From: Pseudoalteromonas sp. OOF1S-7
Lineage (GTDB): Bacteria; Pseudomonadota; Gammaproteobacteria; Enterobacterales; Alteromonadaceae
NCBI RefSeq assembly: GCF_022347765.1
Contig: NZ_JAKRFZ010000001.1
Location: 618,183 to 682,182 of the forward strand
Reading direction: 5' to 3'
Length of the DNA: 64,000 nucleotides
Of the stretch, positions 29,631 through 38,146 are shown piece by piece. Within the stretch, counting starts at the first letter, position 1. The number at the start of each line of letters is the position of its first letter. Below the pieces are notes generated by a model. That model made no database searches. It was not told the DNA's origin and saw only the letters and a program-made list of their open reading frames with translations. The position numbers were made by a program, and so were the translations under genes.

Positions 29631-29656
29631 CAGCCCATGCTCTAACCCATGGGCTG
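29631..29656 (+). terminator. Hairpin between precursor genes and P450 genes
   Basis: A perfect 9-bp stem, CAGCCCATG / CATGGGCTG, with an eight-base loop lies between the last peptide stop and the first P450 start. There is no T tract, so it is more likely a partial terminator or an RNA-stabilising 3' end than a full stop. Such an element would let the peptides be made in excess over the enzymes. Confidence 0.5.
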
Positions 29657-29704
29657 TATTCACCACCCCCTTCTGAATGGCAACCCACAGAGCGAACAAT
29701 AATA

Positions 29705-30907
29705 ATGATGATACCCAAAGAGCGCCCTGATATTACAGAAATGAGAGAAGATTGCGCTAAGGGCAAAGAGGACTATCAGGTTGACGGCCAGAGCTATGCC
29801 TTTTTTAATCCACACAGCGCCCGGCTGGCGAATCAGTTGAACTTTGCAGATATGACCCTCCCGGACTCCTTGTTTGGTGCGCAAGAGGAAAGCCAGAACG
29901 CGATGAGCTGGCAGCATATTCGCAGCGGCTGGCTCAAACTCCTGAAAAAAATGGACTCACAAGACTACCTGATCCGAGTCAAACATGCGATGAAAGCTCA
30001 CTTATTAAGCCAGCCAGGTAAGACGGTTAATCTGGATCTGCTAATCCAGGAATGTATTGCCTTTTGTGTGCTGGATGTGATGATCTGCGATTTGACGGAG
30101 CAACAACGAGCGTTGATATCCCGTCACATGCGCGCACAGATCCAAGTGCTGCTAAAACCCGAGACACATACCCGACTCAGACAATACCCGCTACTGTGGT
30201 ACAATCTGCGTGCGGCTCAGGTGATCCGCCGGGCTATTCGCAAACGCCGTAATAGCTCAGGTAGCAAACTCGATTTATTACAAAGCGTAGTCGACGACTA
30301 TCCGGCCCTCGGCATGGACCGTGCCCTGGATGCCATGATGACCTTAGTCACGGCCATTTCTGGCCCGCCCGGTGCCGTCGCCAGTTGTATGGCGGCACAG
30401 TTACTGCAATCCCCGCAGTGGCAACAGATCCTCAGCAACGAACTCAGGGGCTTTCCAAACGATGTGCCTGCCTTGCCATTTAAGCACACGCCTCAGTTAC
30501 ACTGGTTTATAAAAGAAGCTTTACGTATGTGGAGTGTACCCATCGTGTTTCGCGAAGCCCGCTGCCCGTTCAGTGTTGGTAAGTTCACCGTGCAGGCTGG
30601 CGATACCTTTTTTAACAGCAGTTACTTTGTTCATCGCAATGAGCAGTACTGGCCAGAGCCTCATGTTTTTAACCCGCTGCGCTGGCAACAGGCAAATGTA
30701 CAGCCCAACACCTTTGTGCCGTTTGGCTGGAATCCACGCAGCTGTATCGGCGCGCAACTGGGCACCAACCAGCTCGCCATACTCTGCCAGCTGCTGTTGA
30801 GTGAACTGGATATTACACTCACCAATCCGTCAGCGCTGGCATTTGAAAATATGAACATTCCCTCCGTTGCCGGGTTTGAGGGCATCATTAGCGAGAAACA
30901 GTCATGA
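29705..30907 (+). CDS. Cytochrome P450 (first of pair, RiPP-modifying candidate)
   Basis: The 400-residue protein is a soluble bacterial P450. The heme-binding loop is FGWNPRSCIG with the axial Cys347. The K-helix ExxR motif appears as EALR in KEALRMWS. The I-helix region reads TAISGPPGA and lacks the usual acid-alcohol pair (Asp/Glu-Thr) that supports oxygen activation. This is seen in some P450s that couple radicals rather than hydroxylate. It overlaps the next P450 by four bases and follows four precursor peptide genes, so peptide aromatic cross-linking is the favoured role. No ferredoxin or reductase gene is nearby. Confidence 0.88.
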   Translation: MMIPKERPDITEMREDCAKGKEDYQVDGQSYAFFNPHSARLANQLNFADMTLPDSLFGAQEESQNAMSWQHIRSGWLKLLKKMDSQDYLIRVKHAMKAHLLSQPGKTVNLDLLIQECIAFCVLDVMICDLTEQQRALISRHMRAQIQVLLKPETHTRLRQYPLLWYNLRAAQVIRRAIRKRRNSSGSKLDLLQSVVDDYPALGMDRALDAMMTLVTAISGPPGAVASCMAAQLLQSPQWQQILSNELRGFPNDVPALPFKHTPQLHWFIKEALRMWSVPIVFREARCPFSVGKFTVQAGDTFFNSSYFVHRNEQYWPEPHVFNPLRWQQANVQPNTFVPFGWNPRSCIGAQLGTNQLAILCQLLLSELDITLTNPSALAFENMNIPSVAGFEGIISEKQS

Positions 30908-32034
30908 GATTAGAAGATACTGACGAAAAATTTGACAAGCCGTTTCAAGCGCTTGATCAGGCCCTGTCACATTGCCCCGCACACATAGAATTTGAGCAGG
31001 ACAATTATTATGTGACCGACTTTGACTCCGCGAAACAAGCTATGGGTAACCCGGACGGCAATTATATTGAGCAATCCGATTTCTTTAACGTCAATGGCAT
31101 GTTGTTTTCCACCCGGGAAGCACAAATTGCCATCGGCAAAGACGCTATCCTCAGCCTTAAAAGATACTATGAACAACGCCGGAACCAGGTTATTGAGACA
31201 TTTCGGCGCCAGGTCAGCCAGGGCCTGTGCTGGCCTGATAGCGCCAATGATCTGATGTACACAGTGTTTTACGACTTTCTGGTCGACAGCCAGCGTAGCC
31301 CTCAACTTCGCAAACTACTCGATAAAGTACTGACCTTCTCTTTATACAGCGGTCAGAAAACCCACGGCTCGGGGTGGCGCCGTGCCTTTATCCGACTCCG
31401 TGTTCACCGTGCCTTGCGCTCGGTGTTTAAAGCACGTCGCCAGCAGCCGCCTTACCAGGGCAGTAACCGCGATGTGATTGACATTCTGCTGGCGTCGAGC
31501 CCGGATAATGAATCGCCCAAAGCGCTGGCACAGATCTTCTTATCTTTCTTTTTTGCCATTAACAGCTCTATGGCATTTACCCTGGCCTGGTCTTTGTTTT
31601 TTTGTGCCAAAGAAGGCGGCGTGCAGCATCCGGCCCTCTGGATAGTCAAAGAGGCATTAAGGCTCTGGCCTGTGGCCTGGAACCTGCCAAGAACTCCAAG
31701 TAAAGCACACACGCTAGGCAAACTGCATATCAAACAAAGTGATACGGTAACAGTCTGCCCCTACGTGCTACATCGGCATCCGGACAACTGGGTACAGCCC
31801 GAACGGTTCTACCCGCCACGCTGGGAAAATGCCACCGCTGATGCGCCCTATATGCCCTTTGGTTGGGGCACACATAAGTGCATCGCCTCGGCGTTTGCAC
31901 TGAGTTTTACCTCAGATCTCATCAGTGCACTACAGGGCCAGCAACTAACCTTCGAGCAACTATCAGAAGAGTTGCACCCGGAGCCTGCCGTCGCACCGCC
32001 CGCATTTATAGTTAACGTACAGACTCCCGCCTGA
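30904..32034 (+). CDS. Cytochrome P450 (second of pair, RiPP-modifying candidate)
   Basis: The 376-residue protein has the K-helix motif KEALRLWP and the heme loop FGWGTHKCIA with axial Cys326. The usual Gly after Cys-x is replaced by Ala. The I-helix segment FFFAINSSMAFTLAW again lacks the normal acid-Thr pair. It starts within the stop of the first P450 (ATGA overlap), so both are made together. The two proteins are similar in size and layout but clearly diverged, which suggests two distinct bonds or steps on the same peptide core. The gene ends at a strong terminator. Confidence 0.85.
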   Translation: MRLEDTDEKFDKPFQALDQALSHCPAHIEFEQDNYYVTDFDSAKQAMGNPDGNYIEQSDFFNVNGMLFSTREAQIAIGKDAILSLKRYYEQRRNQVIETFRRQVSQGLCWPDSANDLMYTVFYDFLVDSQRSPQLRKLLDKVLTFSLYSGQKTHGSGWRRAFIRLRVHRALRSVFKARRQQPPYQGSNRDVIDILLASSPDNESPKALAQIFLSFFFAINSSMAFTLAWSLFFCAKEGGVQHPALWIVKEALRLWPVAWNLPRTPSKAHTLGKLHIKQSDTVTVCPYVLHRHPDNWVQPERFYPPRWENATADAPYMPFGWGTHKCIASAFALSFTSDLISALQGQQLTFEQLSEELHPEPAVAPPAFIVNVQTPA

Positions 32035-32045
32035 ATCTGGCATGC

Positions 32046-32069
32046 AAAAGCCCGGTTTACGGGTTTTTT
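32046..32069 (+). terminator. Rho-independent terminator after the P450 pair
   Basis: The stem AAAAGCCCG / CGGGTTTTT with a GTTTA loop ends in six T residues. It closes the peptide-P450 unit and argues that the downstream oxidase genes have their own promoter. Confidence 0.85.
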
Positions 32070-32070
32070 C

Positions 32071-32182
32071 TCAGCCCACTTCTGACCCGCGTAACCTTCT
32101 GTAATAGTCACCGAATGCCTTTGCATCTAGAGTTTATCCAGATACTGATCGGTGCAGCCCCGCTATACTTAAAGTGGGCTGA
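32071..32182. repeat. 11-bp inverted repeat in the oxidase leader
   Basis: TCAGCCCACTT (32071-32081) and AAGTGGGCTGA (32172-32182) are perfect reverse complements about 90 bases apart. A TATACT hexamer (32164-32169) lies beside the right arm and may be a -10 element. The arms could be a regulator site pair or the base of a long stem. Confidence 0.45.
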
Positions 32183-32283
32183 CGTAAAACGTACGGCCCG
32201 GTCGGGACAGGTAAATGACGTGTGAATAACTCATAGGTCATTGCAGTTACCTGACAAGGAAACATTGATAAGCGGAAACCGTT

Positions 32284-35200
32284 ATGAGCGATAAGAAAAA
32301 ACGTAATAAGCCACAACAAGGTGAACTGGTAAACCCTAAGTATCTTAAAAAGAACATAGATAATGCCCCAACAGCCAATAAGGTGAAGTGCTGGAACGGG
32401 AATGATGACTTCCAGCCCATTGAACTGGCCACTCAGCGCCTGAAAGAAATGTTTGTTGAAATGGGACAAAAAACCCGTATTGAACGCGGCCAGAAGCCCG
32501 CTGAGCGGGCCGTCTTTCGTAAGCAACATGGTATCGTTTACGGCAAGTTTGAGATCCACAACAACCTGAACAAATGTTTACAGGCTGGTGTATTTGCAAA
32601 ATCGGCCAGTTATGACTGTGTGGTGCGCTTCTCAAGCGATACCACACCGGATGGCCCGGATCTGCATTCCACTTTGGGCGTGGGGATCAAACTCTTTGGC
32701 GTGAAAGGAAAGAAACTGCTGGGTGACAGTGACAATGTCGACTTTATCATGCAGAACATCGACCGATTTTTTGTTCGCGATGCCTCTCAAATGTGTGCCT
32801 TTACCACAGCCGGCGTTATCGACCGCGACTACCCGGCCTATCTGGAAAAACACCCGAAAACAGCCGACGTACTGGATGCCATGACCAAACCCGAAGCCAG
32901 CTGTCTGAGCACTCATTACTGGGCGATACTGCCGTTCAAACTTGGTGAGCAGAATGTCGTGAAATATCGTATTCGTCCGGTCGATACCTACCGGGGCTCA
33001 CCGGCCCAGGGCAATGATTATCTGGCCGATGACTTACAAATTCGGCTCCGTCAGGGGCCGGCCAAGTTTGTGTTTGAGATCCAGCGCCGCCCACAAGGTG
33101 CCTCAGAAAAAGAATTCCCCATCGACAATGCCATGGTCGTGTGGTCAGAAAAGGAAGCTCCCTTCGAGCCGGTTGCCACCCTCACGCTGCCACAGCAAGA
33201 CATTTGTGCCATAGGTCAGGCTGAGTTTGGCCGTAATCTTGCATTTAATATCTGGCGCACCCTGGCTGAAAATGAACCGCTGGGTTCCATTGCACAAGCA
33301 CGTAAAATCGTTTATCAGGCCAGCGCCAATACCCGCCATCAGGCCAATGGTCAGCAGATGAACGAACCCGATGCCATCGACCCAAAGTTTACCGGGAACA
33401 GCGACGAAGACAGTGACTGTATTGTACGGGCTGGCATTTACCCCCCCATTGGCGTAATGCGGGTAGGCAGCAGCAAGGAGTATTTTATTGGTCCGCAGGT
33501 GCCCAACCCTAAACCTCGCCTGGAAAAAGATGCCTATCGTGACAAAAAAGGGCTGCTTAAGCGTCAGGCGGCTGAGTTCCGCATTTATGGTTTTAACGCG
33601 GCAGGCAAGCCCGTTAAAGAGCTGACTATGGAAAACGCCAATATTCGCTGGCAGGTACACCTGGCCAATCAGAAGTCGTCCTGGTACGAATTTCAGCTGG
33701 CACTGGATGTGCCGGAAGCCGCCGATGCCCCGCCCAGCCTGCTGCGCAACAATAATGTCGCCGATCGTAACCGCTTATTGATCGATGGCGGCTGTCATAC
33801 CTTGAATAAAACCAAAGTGAAAAAAGGCCCGCAGTTTCATGGCGAATTCATGGGCGAAGAAGTCTATCTGGGTGAACTTAAATCTGACGAGCAGGGTCGC
33901 CTCATTGTGCTCGGGGGCAATGGGGTATCGCGTAATATCAATGGCGACATTGCCATTACCTTTGCCAATAATCAGGGCTGGCATGACGATATTTCCGATG
34001 GCCCGGTGACCGCCGAAGTTGAATATGAAGGCGTCAAATTGCAGGTCGACCCGGCCTGGGTGGTGTGCGCGCCACCGGATTATGCACCAATGCAAAAGTC
34101 CGTACGCACTATGTGGGATCTGATGCGCTCAGTCGCCATCAATGCTGGCATGTTAACCCGTCCGGCTCGTCCGTCTTTCAAACACGATATTTTGCCTATT
34201 TTCGAGCGGATGACCGACTTGCAATGGGTGAACGCGGGCTTTGCCGCTGGGTTTGGTTTTAAAGCGCCCTTTAACTACACCAGTGAAGAATGGAAAGCCA
34301 AACTGGGCAACCCGTCCCCGGCTTACAAAGAACTACGCCGCACCCTGTCGAACAATTTCCGTCGTTACGGTCAACCCGGTGCACAGGCTGCGCAACTGTG
34401 GCCCTGGCTTTATGGTGATGCTTTGTCCATTCCGCCAACGGGATCGGAGCGCCAGCATTCCACCCTGTCAGCACTACAACTGTCGTTTTTAGACCAATGG
34501 GTAGAGGGCGACTTTACCGCCGACTACGTCGACCCGGCAGTATGTCCGCATGCCGCAAACCCCGATGACATAAATAAAGTCCCCGTTGCTGAGCAACCGG
34601 ATATGCTCACCCGGGGGGCACTGGATTTCTGTCTGGCTGATGCCTTCCATCCGGGCTGTGAAATGACCTGGCCCATGCGCACGGCCGGCATGTACATGGC
34701 ACCGTTTCGCATCAAACATGCCGATAAAGGGATCAGTAAAGACACCACTTACTATGGAGCCCAAATCAACGGCGATACCATTACACTGGCACAAGGTCCA
34801 ATCCTCGGAGGTCAGGTGGCCGGTGGCATCACCCGCTGGATGGCGATCCCCTGGCAGACAGACACCGCCAGCTGCCGCGATGGCTACACGCCCGATTACG
34901 ACCCTTACCTGCCCACTTTCTGGCCTGCTCGGGTGCCGAATAATATTCTGGATGTGGCGCGCTATGAAGAAGCCATTAACCCGGCACTGGACCCGCAAAC
35001 CCGCGTTGAGGCATTCAATTACCGCAGCGACTGGCTCGATGCCCTACCATTGTATGGCCAGCCAGCAACCTATACCGCACAGATCAACAGCATGATCGCC
35101 AATTTCGACAAACTGGCTGTGGTACAGGGCCGACCAGGTGCAACTGACGAGGTAGATCTGCCCGCTACCATGCAGGTTGGGATCACCGCCAAAGATCACC

Positions 35201-35409
35201 TTCCCGAACAATCGATCAAGACGGTGCCCAAAGAGCAATCCTTGAACCAGCTTCAGACCGTTGCGCAGCTGGCTGCGAATCTGGTGCCCAGCCCGGATGG
35301 CAGGGACGCAGCAAGGCCCGTCATGGCGACTTCACGCTCTCGGGTGGATCTTGGGGTGATCGAAAAAGTCAGTCGTTTTGCGGCAAACTTTCCCAAGGAC
35401 TTTAAATAA
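32284..35409 (+). CDS. Catalase-like / LodA-type quinoprotein amino acid oxidase fusion
   Basis: The 1041-residue protein joins two enzymes. Residues about 40-350 form a small catalase-like heme domain: the His region RKQHGIVYGKFEI, RFSSDTTPDGPDLHSTLGV, and a proximal Tyr candidate in ARKIVYQAS. Residues about 375-1041 match the LodA/GoxA family of cysteine-tryptophylquinone oxidases, with IYPPIGVMRVG, NNQGWHDDISDGPV and a C-terminal cysteine/tryptophan-rich core (Cys783, Cys792, Trp796). I cannot be sure which pair forms the cofactor. LodA enzymes deaminate amino acids and release hydrogen peroxide. The catalase-like domain could remove it or use it. A LodB-type flavoprotein follows, as required for cofactor maturation. 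Confidence 0.85.
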   Translation: MSDKKKRNKPQQGELVNPKYLKKNIDNAPTANKVKCWNGNDDFQPIELATQRLKEMFVEMGQKTRIERGQKPAERAVFRKQHGIVYGKFEIHNNLNKCLQAGVFAKSASYDCVVRFSSDTTPDGPDLHSTLGVGIKLFGVKGKKLLGDSDNVDFIMQNIDRFFVRDASQMCAFTTAGVIDRDYPAYLEKHPKTADVLDAMTKPEASCLSTHYWAILPFKLGEQNVVKYRIRPVDTYRGSPAQGNDYLADDLQIRLRQGPAKFVFEIQRRPQGASEKEFPIDNAMVVWSEKEAPFEPVATLTLPQQDICAIGQAEFGRNLAFNIWRTLAENEPLGSIAQARKIVYQASANTRHQANGQQMNEPDAIDPKFTGNSDEDSDCIVRAGIYPPIGVMRVGSSKEYFIGPQVPNPKPRLEKDAYRDKKGLLKRQAAEFRIYGFNAAGKPVKELTMENANIRWQVHLANQKSSWYEFQLALDVPEAADAPPSLLRNNNVADRNRLLIDGGCHTLNKTKVKKGPQFHGEFMGEEVYLGELKSDEQGRLIVLGGNGVSRNINGDIAITFANNQGWHDDISDGPVTAEVEYEGVKLQVDPAWVVCAPPDYAPMQKSVRTMWDLMRSVAINAGMLTRPARPSFKHDILPIFERMTDLQWVNAGFAAGFGFKAPFNYTSEEWKAKLGNPSPAYKELRRTLSNNFRRYGQPGAQAAQLWPWLYGDALSIPPTGSERQHSTLSALQLSFLDQWVEGDFTADYVDPAVCPHAANPDDINKVPVAEQPDMLTRGALDFCLADAFHPGCEMTWPMRTAGMYMAPFRIKHADKGISKDTTYYGAQINGDTITLAQGPILGGQVAGGITRWMAIPWQTDTASCRDGYTPDYDPYLPTFWPARVPNNILDVARYEEAINPALDPQTRVEAFNYRSDWLDALPLYGQPATYTAQINSMIANFDKLAVVQGRPGATDEVDLPATMQVGITAKDHLPEQSIKTVPKEQSLNQLQTVAQLAANLVPSPDGRDAARPVMATSRSRVDLGVIEKVSRFAANFPKDFK

Positions 35410-35420
35410 GGTCATACGCA

Positions 35421-36578
35421 ATGACACAGGTAAAACACTGTCAGATTGCGATCATTGGCGCCGGGGTGGCAGGCTGTATCGCCGCCCTGGCGCTGAGTCG
35501 CCACTTTCAGGTATTGTTGATTGACAAGCAAACAGCCTGCCCCGACAAGGTGGGTGAATGCCTGCCGCCGGCGGCAGCGCGGATCCTACGAAATTTAAAC
35601 CTGCTGCAAGACTTTGAGCAGCGCCAGGATTTACATATTCCAAACTATGGCATTCAAAGCCGCTGGGGCAGCGAGCAAAGCCTTATTAACGACAACCTTA
35701 GCAACCCCGATGGTTTGGGCTGGCAACTCAATCGGGCCGGGTTTGAAAACTGGCTGCGTGAGCAAGTGGTCGCGTACGGCGTGGAAATACTCTGGCCCGC
35801 CAGGTTACTGGACGCCCAGCCTGGCAGTGACGGCTGGTTGTTGTATCTGGCAGCGCGTGCCTCAGCGCAAACGCAGGCCACTCAGCAGAGCATTGCTATC
35901 CCCTGCCACTTTGTAATTGATGCCACCGGACGCCACAGCGCATTTGCCACTAAGCTAGGACTCAAGCGCACTGTGCTGGACAAACAGATTGCCCTGTGGG
36001 CAAGCCTGGGTTGTGCCATTAAAAACCAGCTGGCTTATATTGAAGCGAGCGAGCAAGGATGGTGGTACAGCGCCCGATTACCGGCGCAACGCCGAGTACT
36101 GGCACTGCAAACCGACAGTGACTTACTCAACAAAGGCCTGCAACACGATTTAGCTCAGTTTTGCCGCCTGGCACGTACACAACCTGGATTAAAGGCACTA
36201 TTGCCGCAAGGTATTGAGCGGTCGGGCTCCATACAGTTGCATGGTGTGGTATCGGCCAATAGTACCTGTCTGACGCAGGCTGCCGGGCACCGCTGGGCTG
36301 CACTGGGTGATGCCGCCTGCAGCTTCGATCCTTTGTCGTCGCAGGGCATGTTTAATGCCATGGCAAGCGCCATGCAACTGGCCAACAGCCTGGGTGAGTA
36401 TGGCCTGAGCGACGCCGATGCCGCCATTGAAGTAACCCGCCTGCATCAGGCACAGATCAAGTCTATCTGGCAACACTATCTGAGCCATCGCGCACATTAT
36501 TACGCACAGGAACGGCGCTGGCCCGGTTCTCCTTACTGGCAACGTCGCCAGACACACAAAAACGCCGAGTTCAGTTGA
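35421..36578 (+). CDS. LodB-type FAD-dependent maturation protein
   Basis: LodB proteins are flavoproteins needed to form the quinone cofactor of LodA-family oxidases. The 385-residue product has an N-terminal FAD motif, GAGVAG (residues about 13-18), the KVGECLPP stretch typical of the tryptophan-halogenase/hydroxylase group, and a second FAD signature, LGDAACSFDPLSSQGM. It starts 12 bases after the oxidase gene, so the two are co-transcribed. Its place next to a LodA domain identifies it more firmly than sequence alone would. Confidence 0.85.
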   Translation: MTQVKHCQIAIIGAGVAGCIAALALSRHFQVLLIDKQTACPDKVGECLPPAAARILRNLNLLQDFEQRQDLHIPNYGIQSRWGSEQSLINDNLSNPDGLGWQLNRAGFENWLREQVVAYGVEILWPARLLDAQPGSDGWLLYLAARASAQTQATQQSIAIPCHFVIDATGRHSAFATKLGLKRTVLDKQIALWASLGCAIKNQLAYIEASEQGWWYSARLPAQRRVLALQTDSDLLNKGLQHDLAQFCRLARTQPGLKALLPQGIERSGSIQLHGVVSANSTCLTQAAGHRWAALGDAACSFDPLSSQGMFNAMASAMQLANSLGEYGLSDADAAIEVTRLHQAQIKSIWQHYLSHRAHYYAQERRWPGSPYWQRRQTHKNAEFS

Positions 36579-36659
36579 GCCCGGCGTGAGGTTCGCAATT
36601 CAAGTCCGTTTTATACCTGTCCATTTTTATATTTGCTCATCGGATGGAGCAAAGTGGTA

Positions 36660-37442
36660 TTATTTTACAATCAGCTGATCTTCATAGGTGTAGATGCTGT
36701 TTGGATCTGTCAGGTTAAAGACCTTCACCGCCATGGTTTTGCCTGCCGCGTTTTCACACTCCAGAATTTGATACAGCACCGGGTGCTTGGCTTTATTGTC
36801 AACGACTGTGTCCAGCGTAAATACGTCTGAATGGAAAGGTCCCTTGCGATCTTCGCCGTGGAACAGGCCCAAAGACACACCCCGATCTGCAAGAACGCTA
36901 CAACGGGCATCGTTGTTCTGGTTGTCAATCACCAGGCGGCTGCTGATGTGATATGCAGTGTGATAGCCATATGAGTAAGGCTGATGAACAAAATCACCGG
37001 CAGGTGTCAGTTCAATTTGCCAGTCAACGATGGGGGCACCCGGCACGTTAACCAACACATTGTACCAATCCCCCGCCGCGTCGTAGCAGCTGACATGCAG
37101 TACTTTCTTGTCAGTCAGTGCCGTGTCAGGAATCGCCACGCCCATTTCAACCGTGTTGCGATCTGCAATGGTTTTCACACCCAGGTTTGCAATGTGGCTG
37201 CCGTCCTGCGCCGAGTACAGGTTTGCTGAATCACAGTGTGCCCCTTCACCACGCAGTATCAGCTGCGCTTCAAAGTTATGGGCAAACTCACCCGTCAACA
37301 ATGCCGAGCTCACCGGACCTGAGGTATAGTTGGTCAGACGCTCATATCCATCCGTATCAAATACGTTCTGATACGCAGTAGCCTGACTACCAAACGCAGT
37401 GAACAAAGCGGCGGCTGCAAATGACAAAGATAAGGTTTTCAT
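36660..37442 (-). CDS. Secreted hypothetical protein
   Basis: The 260-residue protein has a clear signal peptide (MKTLSLSFAAAALFTAF...QATA). The mature part has four or five Cys residues and several paired aromatic/Gly strands, which suggests a beta-sandwich that folds in the periplasm or outside the cell. I do not recognise the family. It lies convergent with the oxidase operon on the other strand and has its own leader. Confidence 0.6.
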   Translation of the reverse strand: MKTLSLSFAAAALFTAFGSQATAYQNVFDTDGYERLTNYTSGPVSSALLTGEFAHNFEAQLILRGEGAHCDSANLYSAQDGSHIANLGVKTIADRNTVEMGVAIPDTALTDKKVLHVSCYDAAGDWYNVLVNVPGAPIVDWQIELTPAGDFVHQPYSYGYHTAYHISSRLVIDNQNNDARCSVLADRGVSLGLFHGEDRKGPFHSDVFTLDTVVDNKAKHPVLYQILECENAAGKTMAVKVFNLTDPNSIYTYEDQLIVK

Positions 37443-37598
37443 GGTTATGTCCTTTTAATAAGTAACGAAATAAAACGTGAATGACTAAATGCTGAAGCGC
37501 AGGTCAGGCAGCCAGATGACTGTCTGGCCCTTGCTTACCAACTGAGGTCACCATAGCAAGAGAAATTCGCGCCAGACAAATTTCAAAAACAAGTAGGC

Positions 37599-37808
37599 TT
37601 ACTTATGAAAAGCATAAAAATATCCATTTAAATCATAATAATAAAGAAAACACGCACCGCCATCATAAGCATTGCTCAGAGTTTCAAAAGTCGCTCCTAA
37701 GAGACCCTGTTTTATTCTGTTCAAAAAATAATGAAACTTCACCTGAGTCGCGTTGTTGCCAATTTCATAAACCGGCAAAGCTTGATCTACGACAAATAAA
37801 TTTGTCAC
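37599..37808 (-). CDS. Hypothetical protein, coupled to the upstream gene
   Basis: The 69-residue product is aromatic-rich (FLYYYDLNGYFYAF near the C-terminus). Its GTG start directly follows the TGA of the upstream frame (37809), which suggests translational coupling. It has no recognisable domain. The two frames could also be one gene broken by a frameshift, but the tight stop-start arrangement makes coupling plausible. The DNA is A+T-rich relative to neighbours. Confidence 0.4.
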   Translation of the reverse strand: MTNLFVVDQALPVYEIGNNATQVKFHYFLNRIKQGLLGATFETLSNAYDGGACFLYYYDLNGYFYAFHK

Positions 37809-38090
37809 TCAGCAGCAAAATTTCTCGTTGAAATGGGGCTTGCACAGCAGCACCAAGCGCCCTACTATCTGCGTGTTTTCTGAAGATAGCCAATCCGAGT
37901 ACATCGCGGTGGTGTGTTTAGCATGACGGGTCAATGAGCCAGTCATGATGTGGTCACCCCGTGGCAAGGCGATAGAGCAACTATCCAGGATCTGTAACTG
38001 ATTCGGGTAAAGGTAATACGCTGATGCGTCGTCAAAACCTGAGTCGCTTTGCTCAAGACCTGAAGGGGTGATCGCGTGCACCACAAACAA
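37809..38090 (-). CDS. Hypothetical protein
   Basis: The 93-residue protein begins with MFVVHAITPSGLEQ and ends in LLCKPHFNEKFCC. It has no signal peptide or membrane helix that I can see. It is divergent from the decarboxylase gene, and its stop touches the start of the next small frame. I do not recognise it; the coding call rests on length and on the coupled downstream gene. Confidence 0.4.
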   Translation of the reverse strand: MFVVHAITPSGLEQSDSGFDDASAYYLYPNQLQILDSCSIALPRGDHIMTGSLTRHAKHTTAMYSDWLSSENTQIVGRLVLLCKPHFNEKFCC

Positions 38091-38146
38091 GCACCGTTCA
38101 CACAGAGCCTGCAGGTCGTTATTCGCTGATACTATTTGGAGTCGCT

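Noticed and set aside
32284..36578. Including the catalase-LodA and LodB genes in the P450 peptide cluster
   Set aside because: A strong terminator and a separate 200-base leader lie between. Proximity alone is not enough, so the link is left open.
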